64,000 nucleotides of DNA from Mycobacterium tilburgii (GTDB lineage: Bacteria; Actinomycetota; Actinomycetes; Mycobacteriales; Mycobacteriaceae): NCBI RefSeq assembly GCF_902168065.1, contig NZ_LR655696.1:30082-94081 (forward strand), given 5' to 3'. A program made the position numbers and the translations under genes. The notes beneath the pieces are model-generated. The model worked only from the letters and a program-made list of their open reading frames with translations, was not told the origin of the DNA and did no database searches. This document shows positions 39,528 to 49,399 of this stretch, one piece after another. Each line of letters starts with the position of its first letter. Position 1 is the stretch's first letter.

Positions 39528-42500
39528 TTGTCCCGCCGCTGGTTGCTTCTGGTCGGCGCGATCTCGCTGACGCTGACGTTCGCGCAATCGCCCGGGCAGA
39601 TCTCGCCCGACACCAAGCTCGACCTGACCGCGAACCCGCTGCGATTCCTGATGCGTGCGACCAACCTGTGGAACAGCGAGCTGCCGTTCGGGCAGACGCA
39701 GAACCAGGCCTACGGCTACCTGTTCCCGCACGGCACCTTCTTCCTGCTCGGCCACCTGCTCGGTGTGCCCGGCTGGGTGACCCAGCGCCTGTGGTGGGCG
39801 GCGCTGCTCACGGTCGGCTTTTGGGGCGTGGTGCGGGTCGCCGAGGCGCTGGGCATCGGCAGCCCGACGTCGCGGCTGATCGGCGCGATCGCGTTCGCGC
39901 TGTCCCCGCGGGTGCTGACCACACTCGGCTCCATCTCGTCGGAGACCCTGCCGATCATGCTGGCGCTCTGGGTGTTGCTGCCGACGATCCTGGCGTTGCG
40001 AGGGAGTTCGGGCCGGTCGGTGCGCGCGCTGGCCGGTCAGGCCGGGCTGGCCGTCGCACTGATGGGCGCGGTCAACGCGATCGCCACCCTGGCGGGTTGT
40101 CTGCCGGCCGTGATCTGGTGGGCGTGTCACCGGCCCAGCCGGGTGTGGTGGCGCTACACCGCGTGGGCGGCGCTGAGTCTGGTGCTGGCGATGCTGTGGT
40201 GGGTGGTCGCGCTGGTCCTGCTGCGCGACGTCAGCCCCCCGTTCCTGGATTTCATCGAATCGTCCGGGGTGACGACGCAATGGTCGTCGCTGGTAGAGAT
40301 GCTCCGGGGCACCGACAGCTGGACCCCGTTCGTGGCTCCCAACGCGACCGCGGGTACCCCGCTGGTGACCGGGTCCGCGGCCATTCTGGCGACCTGCCTG
40401 GTCGCCGCCGCCGGCCTGGCCGGGTTGGCCAGCCCGCGGATGCCGGCTCGCGGGCGGCTGGTGACGATGCTGGTGGTCGGGGTGGTCTTGATGGCCGTCG
40501 GCTACTCGGGCGGTCTGGGCTCGCCGCTGGCGCATCAGGTGCAGCTGTTCCTGGACGCCACGGGCGCGCCGCTGCGCAACGTGCACAAACTGGAATCGGT
40601 CATCCGCATCCCGATCGTGCTCGGAATCGCCGAGCTGCTGGGGCGGGTGCCGTTACCCGCCTGGGGGCCGGACAGCGCGCCCAGGACGCAATGGCTGCAC
40701 GCGTTCGCCCACCCCGAGCGTGACAAACGGGTCGCCGTCACGGTGGTGGTGCTGACCGCGCTGATGGTCAGCACCTCGCTGGCGTGGACCGCCCGGCTCA
40801 CACCGCCGGGCACCTTCAGCGCCATCCCGCGATACTGGCACGACGCGGCCGACTGGCTCAGCACGCATAACACCGGCCGCCCCACCCGCGGGCGGGTGCT
40901 GGTGGTGCCCGGCGCCCCGTTCGCCACCCAGATGTGGGGCACCACCCACGACGAGCCGCTGCAGGTGCTCAGCACCAGCCCATGGGGCGTGCGTGACTCC
41001 ATCCCGTTGACGCCACCACAGACCATCCGGGCGCTGGACTCGGTACAACGACTCTTCGCCGCCGGACTGCCGTCGGCCGGACTGGCCGATACCCTTGCCC
41101 GCCAAGGTATTTCGTACGTGGTGGTGCGTAATGACCTGGACCCGGACTCGTCGCGGTCGGCCCGCCCAATCCTGGTACACCGCGCCATCGACGGGTCCCC
41201 ACGACTGCAGAAGGTGGTGCAGTTCGGCGAGCCGGTGGGGCCGGGAACCTTGGCCGGTTTTGTCACCGACAGCGGGCTGCGGCCCCGCTACCCGGCGGTG
41301 GAGATCTACCGGGTGGCGGTACCCGGGGATGCCGGCGCGCCGTACCTCGTCGACACCGACCGGCTGGCCCGCATCGACGGCGGGCCCGAAGTGCTGTTGC
41401 GCCTCGACGAGCGGCGCCGGCTACTCGGCCGGCCGCCCGTGGGCCCGGTCCTGATGACCGCCGACGCCGCGGCGGCAGGCCTCCCGCTGCCCCCCGGCGC
41501 CGCGGTAACGGTGACCGATACCCCGGTGGCGCGCGAGACCGATTACGGCCGGGTCGACGAGCATTCGTCGGCCGTGCGGGCCGACGGCGACAGCCGACAC
41601 ACCTTCAACCGGGTGCCGGACTATCCGGTCCCCGGTGCCGCCCCGGCCGTCGGCGCCTGGAACGGCGGGCGGATCACCGTGTCGAGTTCGTCGTCGGACT
41701 CCACCGCCATGCCCGACGTCGCGCCGGCGACCTCTCCCGCCGCCGCGATCGACGGCGACCCGGCTACCGCGTGGGTCACCAACGCACTGCAAGCCGCCGT
41801 CGGGCAGTGGCTGCAGGTCACCTTCGACCATCCTGTGACCAACGCCGCGATCAAGTTGACCCCCAGCGCAACCGCCGTCGGCTCCCAGGTCCGCCGCATC
41901 GTGATCGACACCGCCACCGGCAGCACCACCCTGCGGTTCGACCAGCCCGGCAAACCGCTCACCGCCGCCCTGCCCTACGGCGAGACTCCGTGGGTGCGGA
42001 TCACCGCTGCCGGTACCGACGACGGATCCCGCGGCGCGCAATTCGGCATCACCGACCTGTCGATCACCCAGTACGACGCCTCCGGGTTCGCGCACCCGGT
42101 CGACCTGCGGCACACCGTGCGGGTGCCCGGGCCGCCGCCGGGGGCGGCGATCGCGGGCTGGGACCTCGGCTCGGAATTGCTCGGCCGGCCCGGCTGCGCG
42201 GCGGCCGCCAACAGCGTGCGCTGCGCGCCGTCATTGTCGTTGGCCCCGGAGGAGCCGGTCAACTTCAGCCGCACGCTGACGGTGCCCGCACCGGTGTCGG
42301 TGACACCGCGGGTGTGGGTCCGGCCCCGCCAGGGCCCCAAGCTGGCCGACCTGATTGCTGAGCCGAATACCGTTCGCGCTCAAGGCGATTCCAACACGGT
42401 CGATATCCTCGGTTCGGCGTTCGCGGTCACCGACGGCGATCCGGCCACGGCCTGGACCGCGCCACAGCGGGTGGTGCAGCACAAGACGGCCCCCACGTTG

Positions 42501-43769
42501 ACGCTGACCCTGCCGTACGCCACCGAGGTCACCGGGCTGCGGCTGCTGCCGAGCCGGTCGACGTTGCCCACCCGGCCGACAATGGTGGCGGTCGATCTCG
42601 GCGACGGCCCGCAGGTCCGGGAACTGCGGGCGCCGGACGAGCCCGGTGACGAAGGGTCCGCGACGCCGCAAACGGTGCAGCTGCACCCGCGGGTGACCGA
42701 CAGCGTCACCGTCAGCCTGCTGGATTGGCAAGACATCATCGACCGCAACGCGCTGGGTTTCGACCAGCTCAAGCCGCCCGGCCTGGCCGAGATCGCGGTG
42801 CTCGGCGGCGACGGCAATCCCGTCGCCCCCGCCGACGCGACCCGCAACCGATCCCGCGACATCGTCGTCGGCTGCGACCGCGGCCCTGTCATCGCGGTCG
42901 CCGGCCGGTTCGTGCACACCTCGATCCACACAACGGCGGCCGCTTTGCTCGACGGTGCACCGGTCGCCGTTGAGCCGTGCGATCACAACCCGATCGCGCT
43001 GCCGACCGGCCAGCAGGAATTCCTGGTCAGCCCCGGCGCCCAGTTCGTCGTCGACGGGGCACAACTGCTGACCACTGGCGTAGCCGAATTGCCCAGTACG
43101 ACAAGTGTTTCGACGTCCCCAGCGACGACCGGAGGCTGGGGTCCCGACCACCGCGAGGTGCGGGCCCCGGCATCGGCCGTGTCCCGGGTTCTGGTAATCC
43201 CGGAAAGCATCAATCCCGGCTGGGTGGCCCGCACCGGCAGCGGCACCCGACTGACGCCGGTGGCCGTCAACGGTTGGCAGCAGGGGTGGGTGGTGCCCGC
43301 CGGTTATCCGGGCACGATCACGCTTATGTTCGCATCCAACTCGCTGTACCGGGCGGGGTTGTCTTTCGGTCTGGCATTGTTGCCGATCTTGACGCTGCTG
43401 GCGTTGTGGCGCACCCGGCGCGGGCGTTCGGACGACCCGCCCGCGACGCCATGGTCCCCCGGCCGTTGGGCCGCGGTGGCGGTGGCGGCGGCCGGGGGGC
43501 TGATCGCCGGGGTGGCCGGCGTCGTGGTGGTCGGCGCCGTTCTCGGACTGCGTTATGCGCTGCGGCGCCGCGACCGGGTCACCGTCACGATTGCCGCCGG
43601 CGGCCTGATTCTAGCGGGGGCGGTCCTGTCCCGGCACCCGTGGCGTGCCGTCGACGGTTACGCCGGCCATTCGGCGAGTGTGCAACTGCTGGCACTGATT
43701 TCGGTTGCCGCCGTCGCCGCTTCGGCGATCGTGCTGCCGAAGCGGCGGGGCGCGGGTCCCGGCGATTGA
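39528..43769 (+). CDS. aftD: AftD, arabinofuranosyltransferase
   Basis: Large GT-C membrane glycosyltransferase that adds arabinofuranose from decaprenyl-phosphoarabinose in arabinogalactan and lipoarabinomannan; essential in tested mycobacteria. It has 1413 residues (M. tuberculosis about 1400). N-terminal multi-helix GT-C part (residues about 1-420, with SPDTKLDLTANPLRFL in the first loop), large periplasmic beta-rich region with carbohydrate-binding-like domains, and C-terminal helices near 1275-1400. The TTG at 39528 is the first usable start; the M. tuberculosis start aligns three codons earlier at a GTC. Upstream codons remain open but have no ATG or GTG. Confidence 0.94.
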   Translation: MSRRWLLLVGAISLTLTFAQSPGQISPDTKLDLTANPLRFLMRATNLWNSELPFGQTQNQAYGYLFPHGTFFLLGHLLGVPGWVTQRLWWAALLTVGFWGVVRVAEALGIGSPTSRLIGAIAFALSPRVLTTLGSISSETLPIMLALWVLLPTILALRGSSGRSVRALAGQAGLAVALMGAVNAIATLAGCLPAVIWWACHRPSRVWWRYTAWAALSLVLAMLWWVVALVLLRDVSPPFLDFIESSGVTTQWSSLVEMLRGTDSWTPFVAPNATAGTPLVTGSAAILATCLVAAAGLAGLASPRMPARGRLVTMLVVGVVLMAVGYSGGLGSPLAHQVQLFLDATGAPLRNVHKLESVIRIPIVLGIAELLGRVPLPAWGPDSAPRTQWLHAFAHPERDKRVAVTVVVLTALMVSTSLAWTARLTPPGTFSAIPRYWHDAADWLSTHNTGRPTRGRVLVVPGAPFATQMWGTTHDEPLQVLSTSPWGVRDSIPLTPPQTIRALDSVQRLFAAGLPSAGLADTLARQGISYVVVRNDLDPDSSRSARPILVHRAIDGSPRLQKVVQFGEPVGPGTLAGFVTDSGLRPRYPAVEIYRVAVPGDAGAPYLVDTDRLARIDGGPEVLLRLDERRRLLGRPPVGPVLMTADAAAAGLPLPPGAAVTVTDTPVARETDYGRVDEHSSAVRADGDSRHTFNRVPDYPVPGAAPAVGAWNGGRITVSSSSSDSTAMPDVAPATSPAAAIDGDPATAWVTNALQAAVGQWLQVTFDHPVTNAAIKLTPSATAVGSQVRRIVIDTATGSTTLRFDQPGKPLTAALPYGETPWVRITAAGTDDGSRGAQFGITDLSITQYDASGFAHPVDLRHTVRVPGPPPGAAIAGWDLGSELLGRPGCAAAANSVRCAPSLSLAPEEPVNFSRTLTVPAPVSVTPRVWVRPRQGPKLADLIAEPNTVRAQGDSNTVDILGSAFAVTDGDPATAWTAPQRVVQHKTAPTLTLTLPYATEVTGLRLLPSRSTLPTRPTMVAVDLGDGPQVRELRAPDEPGDEGSATPQTVQLHPRVTDSVTVSLLDWQDIIDRNALGFDQLKPPGLAEIAVLGGDGNPVAPADATRNRSRDIVVGCDRGPVIAVAGRFVHTSIHTTAAALLDGAPVAVEPCDHNPIALPTGQQEFLVSPGAQFVVDGAQLLTTGVAELPSTTSVSTSPATTGGWGPDHREVRAPASAVSRVLVIPESINPGWVARTGSGTRLTPVAVNGWQQGWVVPAGYPGTITLMFASNSLYRAGLSFGLALLPILTLLALWRTRRGRSDDPPATPWSPGRWAAVAVAAAGGLIAGVAGVVVVGAVLGLRYALRRRDRVTVTIAAGGLILAGAVLSRHPWRAVDGYAGHSASVQLLALISVAAVAASAIVLPKRRGAGPGD

Positions 43770-43793
43770 CATTTCGAGGGCGTCCGGAAAGTG

Positions 43794-44215
43794 ATGGCCA
43801 TGGAATGGCTTTCCGCACCCGACTACTGGGTGAGCAGATTCGTGCTGGAACGCGGCATCGCGGCCATCTACCTTATCGCGTTCGTCACGCGGCCAGACAG
43901 CTCCGGGCGCTGATCGGCGCCGACGGGATGCGGCCGGTAACCCACATATCTGGCGCGACAGTCATTTTGGCAATCGCCGAGCACTTTCCAGCTGCGCTAT
44001 TCGACCGGCCGTTCGCCGGCGTGTGCTGGTGCGGTTCGGCGCTCTGGCCCGGTGTGCTCACCGCGTATTGCCGATTCGCTCCGCGGTTGAAGGAAAGACG
44101 GTACCGGAAGACCTACAGTGCCGCATTTCGACTCATACGCATGCCGGGTGCCCTACTGGCTTCCCTGTCCGCGCTGACGCGCCAATCCAGCATCTCTACC
44201 GGGCGATCAGGTTAG
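43794..44215 (+). pseudogene. Rv0235c-like membrane protein, 5' part only and frameshifted
   Basis: N-terminal fragment of a conserved multi-helix membrane protein related to lipase maturation factors (about 480 residues in M. tuberculosis). It begins MAMEWLSAPDYWVSRFVLER then GIAAIYLIAFV in one frame and continues ARQLRALIGADGMRPV and FDRPFAGVCWCGSALWPG in another. Homology fades within about 120 codons and the rest of the gene is deleted. It follows aftD by 24 bases, the M. tuberculosis order. Confidence 0.75.
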
Positions 44216-44725
44216 TCGGCTGATGTCCGTAATCAGCTGAGGCACCAGCGTGATCGTGGCGATCCGGCGACCGCAGTTGTTGTCGAGGTCCGCGCCCAGC
44301 ACCGCGTTGGTCTTCGTTAGCTTCAGCACCTGCACCGTCACCACATAGCTTTTCGCCGTCCCCGCGCGCAGAATCGTCACCGTAATGCCCAGCGTCGTGC
44401 AGGGACAACACGTCACCAGCTAGCCGCAGTGGTTGGCTGTCTAATCCAGCATCTCGGCCATCGAGCCGCCGCTGGGTTGAGCGAAATTGAAAGCACCGGA
44501 ACCAGGTTCGTACGACATCCGCAGCCATCGTTCGGCACGGGACCCGTCCAGAAACGTCGCATTCAGCGCGGTGAGGTTGGGCGTCAAGTTCTTGTTGGCG
44601 TGTGCGATCCACTCCGGTTCGGTGAGCGCGGTGCCCGGTTCCCCGAACAAGCCCAGATAGCCATTGATATCCACACCCGACAGATTAACGCCGACGGCGG
44701 TGTTGCTGCGCAGGCCGTCTCGAAG
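44207..44725 (-). pseudogene. Unrecognised minus-strand coding remnant(s) between the Rv0235c-like and R2lox pseudogenes
   Basis: Two minus-strand frames look protein-like. One (about 44725 to 44441) reads [40 protein letters not shown] and ends GGSMAEMLD; its 5' end is cut where R2lox sequence begins on the other strand. The other (44416 to 44207) reads GITVTILRAGTAKSYVVTVQ and VLGADLDNNCGRR. I do not recognise either, and cannot tell whether they belong to one gene. The absence of a start and the abrupt border suggest a truncated gene. Confidence 0.35.
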
Positions 44726-45670
44726 GACGCGTGTTTTATCCGATCCGTTGGCTGCGGCTGCGTGCGGGCTCAACTGGGATAGCCTGCCGCTGCGACTATT
44801 CGCAAGCGGCAACGCGAAGTTCTGGAACCCCGCCGACATCGACTTCTCCCGCGATCGCGCGGACTGGGAACAACTGACCGGCGACGAACGCGACCTCGCC
44901 CTCCAGCTGTGCGCGCAGTTCGCCGCCGGGGAGGAAGCGGTAACCCACGAAATCCAACCGTTCATGGCGGCCATGGCGGTCCGAAGGCCGACGCGGCGAC
45001 GAAATGTATCTCACGCAGTTCGCCTTCGAGGAGCCCAGACACGTCCAGGTGTTCCGGTTGTAGCTGGACGCCATCGGCGTGACCGAAGATCTGCAGAGTT
45101 ACCTCGACCCACTGCCGACGTTCCGGCACATCTTCTACGAGGAGCTGCCAAAGTGCCTCGACACCTTGATATTGGCCCGTAACCGGCCGCCCAGGTGCGC
45201 GCGTCGGCCACCTACAACCACGTGATCGAGGGCATGATGGCGCTGACCGGTTACCACTCCTGGCACCGGATCTGCAGCGGCCGCAACATTCCGCCCGGTA
45301 TGCAGGAGCTGGTGCGCGCATCGGCAACGACGAACGCCGCCACATGGCCTGGGGCACCTTCACCTGCCGGCGCCACGTCGCCGCCGACGACGCCAACTAA
45401 GGCGTCTTCGAGGCGAGGATGAACGAACTTCTTCCCGCTAGTCCTGCGGTCCGCCGAGGAAAGCTATGCGATGTATGGCGACGATATCCCGTTCGGCTTG
45501 CAGATGGATGGAGTCACGGCAGTACGCTGCGGACAAGGGTATGCGGCGATTCGGCACCATCTCGAGCACCCGCGGCCGCCCGCTCGCCGAGATCGACCTC
45601 GACTACTCACCGCTGCAGCTCGAGGACGCCTTCCGACGAGGACCAGAAGGCGCTGGCGGCCCCGGACTGA
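44726..45670 (+). pseudogene. R2-like ligand-binding oxidase (R2lox), copy 1, heavily frameshifted
   Basis: Homologue of Rv0233, a Mn/Fe R2-like oxidase once annotated NrdB. It begins near [20 protein letters not shown] and [20 protein letters not shown]. Later pieces are [20 protein letters not shown] (metal-ligand helix) followed at once by a stop at 45061, [40 protein letters not shown] and [20 protein letters not shown], in all three frames. At least five lesions are present. Its strand is opposite to the expected orthologue at 48983-49350, so this is a second, paralogous copy or a moved one. Confidence 0.85.
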
Positions 45671-45764
45671 AAGCGCCGGGCGCTACCGGGTTTCGTCGAG
45701 TTTGGGCCTTAACGCACCAAAACCGTCCCGGTTGGTGCATAGGCACCACGCTCGGCGTCACGCG

Positions 45765-47413
45765 CTACAGGGTTTCGTCGAGCTCACCGAGACGGTCGGT
45801 CAGCCGCAGGTTCTCCGAGTAGTCCACCGGGCAGCAGATCACTACACCCCGCGTCGAGCGCGGCCCGTAGCGTGGGCAGCAGCTCGTCGACGTGAGAGGC
45901 CCGATACCCCTTGGCGCCAAAGCTTTCGGCGTACTTCACGATGTCAGGGTTGCCAAAGCGCACGTAGTGATGCTAGCCGATCTCGAGGGTCCATCTTCCA
46001 TTCGATGAGACCGTATCCCCCGTTCTCCCAGACCAGTACCACCAGCGGGATCTTCTCCCGCAGGGCAGTCTCGATCTCCCACGAGTTCATCAGGAAGGCG
46101 CCGTCTCCACACTCACGTCCGGTTGCGCCAGCTGCACACTCAGTGCGCCGGGTAACACAAATCCCGTGGTGGACAAACCGTTTGATATAAGACAGGTGTT
46201 GCGTTCATACGTCAGATACAGCCGGGCAATCCACATCTTGGTGGCACCGGTGTCGACCAGCACCACGTCCGAGCGGCCCAGCGCTGCCCTGGTGTCGGCG
46301 ACGACCCGCTGCAGCGCCAACGGATATCGTGAATCCTGTTGTCCCCGAGCAAATTACTAGGCCAGCAAGCCCGAGCCCGGCACCTCGGCGTCGTCGAAGC
46401 GGCAGCCGGAAAGCGCGTCGGCCAGTTGGTTCAGCGAATCGCTGATGTCGCCGATGATGCCGATAGCGACCGAGTAGTGCGCATCCACCTCGGCCGGGAA
46501 GCGGTGAATGTGGATGATCTTCTTGTCGGCCTGCGGGTTGATCCGGACCGGATCGAACTCCTGCAGCTCGTAGCCGACGGCGATCACCACGTCGGCATTG
46601 TCGAACCCGAAGTTGACTGTAGTCGTGCCGCATGAAACCCAGCGTGCGATGCTGTTGGGGTGATCGTCGGGCATCACGCATTTGCCGTGGAAGGTGTTGG
46701 CCACCCGGATGCCCAGCTCCTCGGCGAACCGCACCAGCGCCGCCGTCGCGTCGCTGCGCGCGGCCCCGTGCCCGGCCAGCAGCACCGGCCGTTGCGCGGT
46801 CCGCAAAATGTCGACCGCCCGTGCCACCTGTCGAGCCGCCGGCGCTTCGGCGCGAACAACGTTGCGGAGCAACAGCTGCAGCTCGTACTCGGTGTCGTCC
46901 TCGTCGATGTGCTCCGGGACGGCCAGGTACACCGCGGCGGGCCGTTCGGTCTCGGCGACCTTGAACGCCTTGCGGACCATCTCAGGTATGGCGCGCGGTC
47001 GGTACCGGCGCCGACCAGCGGGTGATCGTCGCGTACATCGAGACCAGGTCGACGTACTGGTGGGATTCCTTGTATTCGCGGTCCTGTCCGACCTGCGGTA
47101 TTCGCGGTCCTGTCCGACCTGCGCCGAAATGGCGACCACCGGGGTGCTGTTGGTGGTGGCGTCGGCTACGCCGAGCTGCATGTTGATTGCGCCGGGACCA
47201 GTGTGGCGGTCACCACACCGGCTCGCCCGGTCACCCGACCGTACATCTCGGCCATGAAGGCCGCGCACTGTTCGTGCCGGGTCAGGATGTAGCGGATTTC
47301 CGACGCTGCCAACGCCTGGATGAAGCGGATGTTCTCTTCCCGGGGATGCCAAAAACGACGGCGACCCCCTCGTTCTCCAGGCATTTCACGATCAGTTGAG
47401 CCGCAGTGCTCAT
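45765..47413 (-). pseudogene. Acetolactate synthase-like thiamine-diphosphate enzyme, frameshifted
   Basis: Homologue of the large subunit of acetolactate synthase and related ThDP enzymes. Start MSTAAQLIVKCLENEGVAVV then FGIPG at 47413 is normal. Pieces in different frames include EIRYILTRHEQCAAFMAEMY and GRVTGRAGVVTAT (activating Glu region), DILRTAQRPVLLAGHGAARS, GLSTTGFVLPGAL and, at the end, [21 protein letters not shown] 26-base tandem duplication at 47073-47124 is one frameshift cause. About 550 codons long, with at least five lesions. Divergent from gabD1. Confidence 0.85.
47073..47124. repeat. 26-base tandem duplication inside the acetolactate synthase-like pseudogene
   Basis: The 26-base unit starting TATTCGCGGTCCTGTCCGAC occurs twice in direct succession (47073-47098 and 47099-47124), with only the last base differing. 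Because 26 is not a multiple of three it shifts the reading frame. It is a clear slippage-type inactivating mutation. Confidence 0.9.
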
Positions 47414-47506
47414 ACGCCACCTCCCCTGCTGGGAACGATAGTGGCAGGCTAGGTGTTGAACATTTTTGCGACCACTTTGACCAACGCAGATGAAGGAGGC
47501 CCCACC

Positions 47507-48883
47507 GTGGCGATCGCCACCATCAACCCGGCCACCGGCGAGACGATCAAGTCTTTCACCCCAGCCACAGACGACGAGGTCGATGCGGCGATCGCGCGGG
47601 CTTACGCACGGTTCCAGGACTACCGCCACTCCACCACCTTCGCCCAGCGCGCCGAATGGGCCAATGCGACCGCAGACCTGCTGAAAAAGGAGGCCAACGA
47701 TGTCGCGGCGATGATGACGCAGGAGATGGGCAAGACCCTGAAGTCAGCCAAGGCCGAAGCGCTCAAGTCCGCCAAGGGTTTTCGCTACTACGCTCAGAAC
47801 GCCGAGCGGTTGCTGGCCGACGAGGTCGCGCGGGCCGAGGATGTCGGGGCGAAACAGGCGTATGTCCGCTACCAGCCGCTCGGGGTGGTGCTGGCGGTCA
47901 TGCCCTGGAACTTCCCGCTGTGGCAGGCGGTGCGGTTCGCCGCGCCTGCGTTGATGGCGGGCAACGTCGGGCTGCTCAAGCACGCGTCGAACGTGCCGCA
48001 GTCGGCGCTCTATCTCGCCGACGTCATCGCGCGCGGCGGCTTCCCGGCCGACTGTTTCCAGACGCTGCTGGTGTCCTCCAGCGTCGTCGAACGCATCCTG
48101 CGCGACCCTCGCGTCGCCGCCGCCACGCTGACCGGCAGCGAGCTCGCCGGGCAGTCCGTCGCGGCGATCTGCGGCGAGGAAATCAAGCCGACCGTGCTCG
48201 AACTCGGCGGCAGCGACCCGTTCATCGTGATGCCGTCGGTCGATCTGGACGAGGCGGTCAAGACCGGGGTCACCGCGCGGGTGCAGAACAATGGCCAATC
48301 CTGCATCGCCGCCAAGCGGTTCATCGTGCACACCGACATCTACGACGCCTTCGTCGATAAGTTCGTCGAGCGCATGCAGGCGCTCACGGTCGGCGACCCG
48401 ACGGACCCGGACACCGACGTGGGGCCGCTGGCCACCGAGTCGGGCCGCGAGGAGGTCGCCAAGCAGGTCGATGACGCCGTCGCCGCCGGCGCCACAGTGC
48501 GCCTCGGCGGCAAGGTTCCCGACCAGCCGGGTTGGTTCTACCCGCCGACCGTGGTCACCGACATCACCAAGGACATGGCCCTCTACACCGAAGAGATCTT
48601 CGGACCGGTCGCCTCGATGTACCGCGCGGCGAGCATCGATGAGGCCATCGAGATCGCCAACGCCACCACCTTCGGGCTGGGCTCCAACGCCTGGACCAAC
48701 GATGAGGCCGAGCAGCAACGCTTCATCGACGAAATCGACGCCGGTCAGGTGTTCATCAACGGGATGACTGTGTCCTATCCGGAGCTGGGCTTCGGCGGCA
48801 TCAAGCGCTCCGGCTACGGCCGAGAGTTAGCGGGTCAGGGTATCCGCGAGTTCTGCAACGCCAAGACCGTCTGGGTCGGCTAA
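47507..48883 (+). CDS. gabD1: GabD1, succinate-semialdehyde dehydrogenase (NADP-dependent)
   Basis: Aldehyde dehydrogenase converting succinate semialdehyde to succinate, feeding the TCA cycle. The GTG at 47507 (VAIATINPATGETIKSF) follows GAAGGAGG and matches the M. tuberculosis start; upstream in-frame codons are not conserved. It has 458 residues. The catalytic Glu is in LELGGSDPF near residue 231 and the catalytic Cys in NNGQSCIAAKRF near 265. VMPWNFPLWQAVRFAAPAL and the C-terminal GGIKRSGYGRELAGQGIREF are intact. It survives between two dead R2lox genes. Its product is the Sdh1 substrate. Confidence 0.94.
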   Translation: MAIATINPATGETIKSFTPATDDEVDAAIARAYARFQDYRHSTTFAQRAEWANATADLLKKEANDVAAMMTQEMGKTLKSAKAEALKSAKGFRYYAQNAERLLADEVARAEDVGAKQAYVRYQPLGVVLAVMPWNFPLWQAVRFAAPALMAGNVGLLKHASNVPQSALYLADVIARGGFPADCFQTLLVSSSVVERILRDPRVAAATLTGSELAGQSVAAICGEEIKPTVLELGGSDPFIVMPSVDLDEAVKTGVTARVQNNGQSCIAAKRFIVHTDIYDAFVDKFVERMQALTVGDPTDPDTDVGPLATESGREEVAKQVDDAVAAGATVRLGGKVPDQPGWFYPPTVVTDITKDMALYTEEIFGPVASMYRAASIDEAIEIANATTFGLGSNAWTNDEAEQQRFIDEIDAGQVFINGMTVSYPELGFGGIKRSGYGRELAGQGIREFCNAKTVWVG

Positions 48884-48896
48884 CGCCGTGGGCCGT

Positions 48897-48960
48897 CGCC
48901 GAGTGTGCGGCCTACGCATCAACCGCGGCGGTCTCGGTGCGTTAAGGCACACACTCGGCG
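48897..48960. terminator. Long nested hairpin after gabD1, possible bidirectional terminator or dispersed repeat
   Basis: CGCCGAGTGTG (48897-48907) pairs with CACACTCGGCG (48950-48960). Inside it, ACGCA pairs with TGCGT and ACCGC with GCGGT, giving a three-part interrupted stem of about 64 bases. It lies 14 bases after the gabD1 stop and before the converging R2lox remnant. No T-run follows, as usual for mycobacterial terminators. Confidence 0.65.
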
Positions 48961-48982
48961 CCGTGGGGCCGAGCCCCGCCGC

Positions 48983-49350
48983 TCAGGCCGAGGCGTCGGC
49001 AAGCGCCCGCTCGTCTTCCGCGGCGAAGGTGTCCTCGAGCTGCAGCGGTGCGTAGTCCAGATCGATCTCGCCGAGCGGGCGACCGCGGGCGCTGGCGATG
49101 GTGTCGAACCGCCGCATCCCCTTGTCGGAGGCGTAGGCCATGGACTCCTCCGTCGACAGGCCTAACGGCATCGGGTCGTAGAGGGTGAAGCCCCGTCCTC
49201 GGTTAGTCGCTACCAATCGGCGCGGTCGCGGGAGAAGTCGATGTCAGCGGGATCCCAGAATTTGGCATTGCCGCCAGCAAAGAGCTTGAGCGGCGAGCTA
49301 TCCCAGTTGAGGCCGCCCTGGGCCATTGAGGCAACTCGGGTTCTGTTCAT
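48983..49350 (-). pseudogene. nrdB: R2-like ligand-binding oxidase (Rv0233 orthologue), copy 2, large internal deletion
   Basis: The N-terminus [20 protein letters not shown] then [20 protein letters not shown] starts at 49350 and ends in a stop after RDRADW. The C-terminal part [40 protein letters not shown] and [17 protein letters not shown] follows to 48983. About 200 codons containing all metal ligands are deleted, against a length near 314. Orientation and position after gabD1 match the M. tuberculosis orthologue. Confidence 0.88.
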
Positions 49351-49399
49351 GTGACCTCTCACCGTTGGCATGGCTCACCTCGTTTCAACGACCACTAGT

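Noticed and set aside
39366..40586. 406-codon minus-strand open frame opposite aftD
   Set aside because: Antisense shadow of a high-GC gene: low-complexity Arg/Gln/Gly/His-rich product, no domain, while the plus strand encodes clear AftD.
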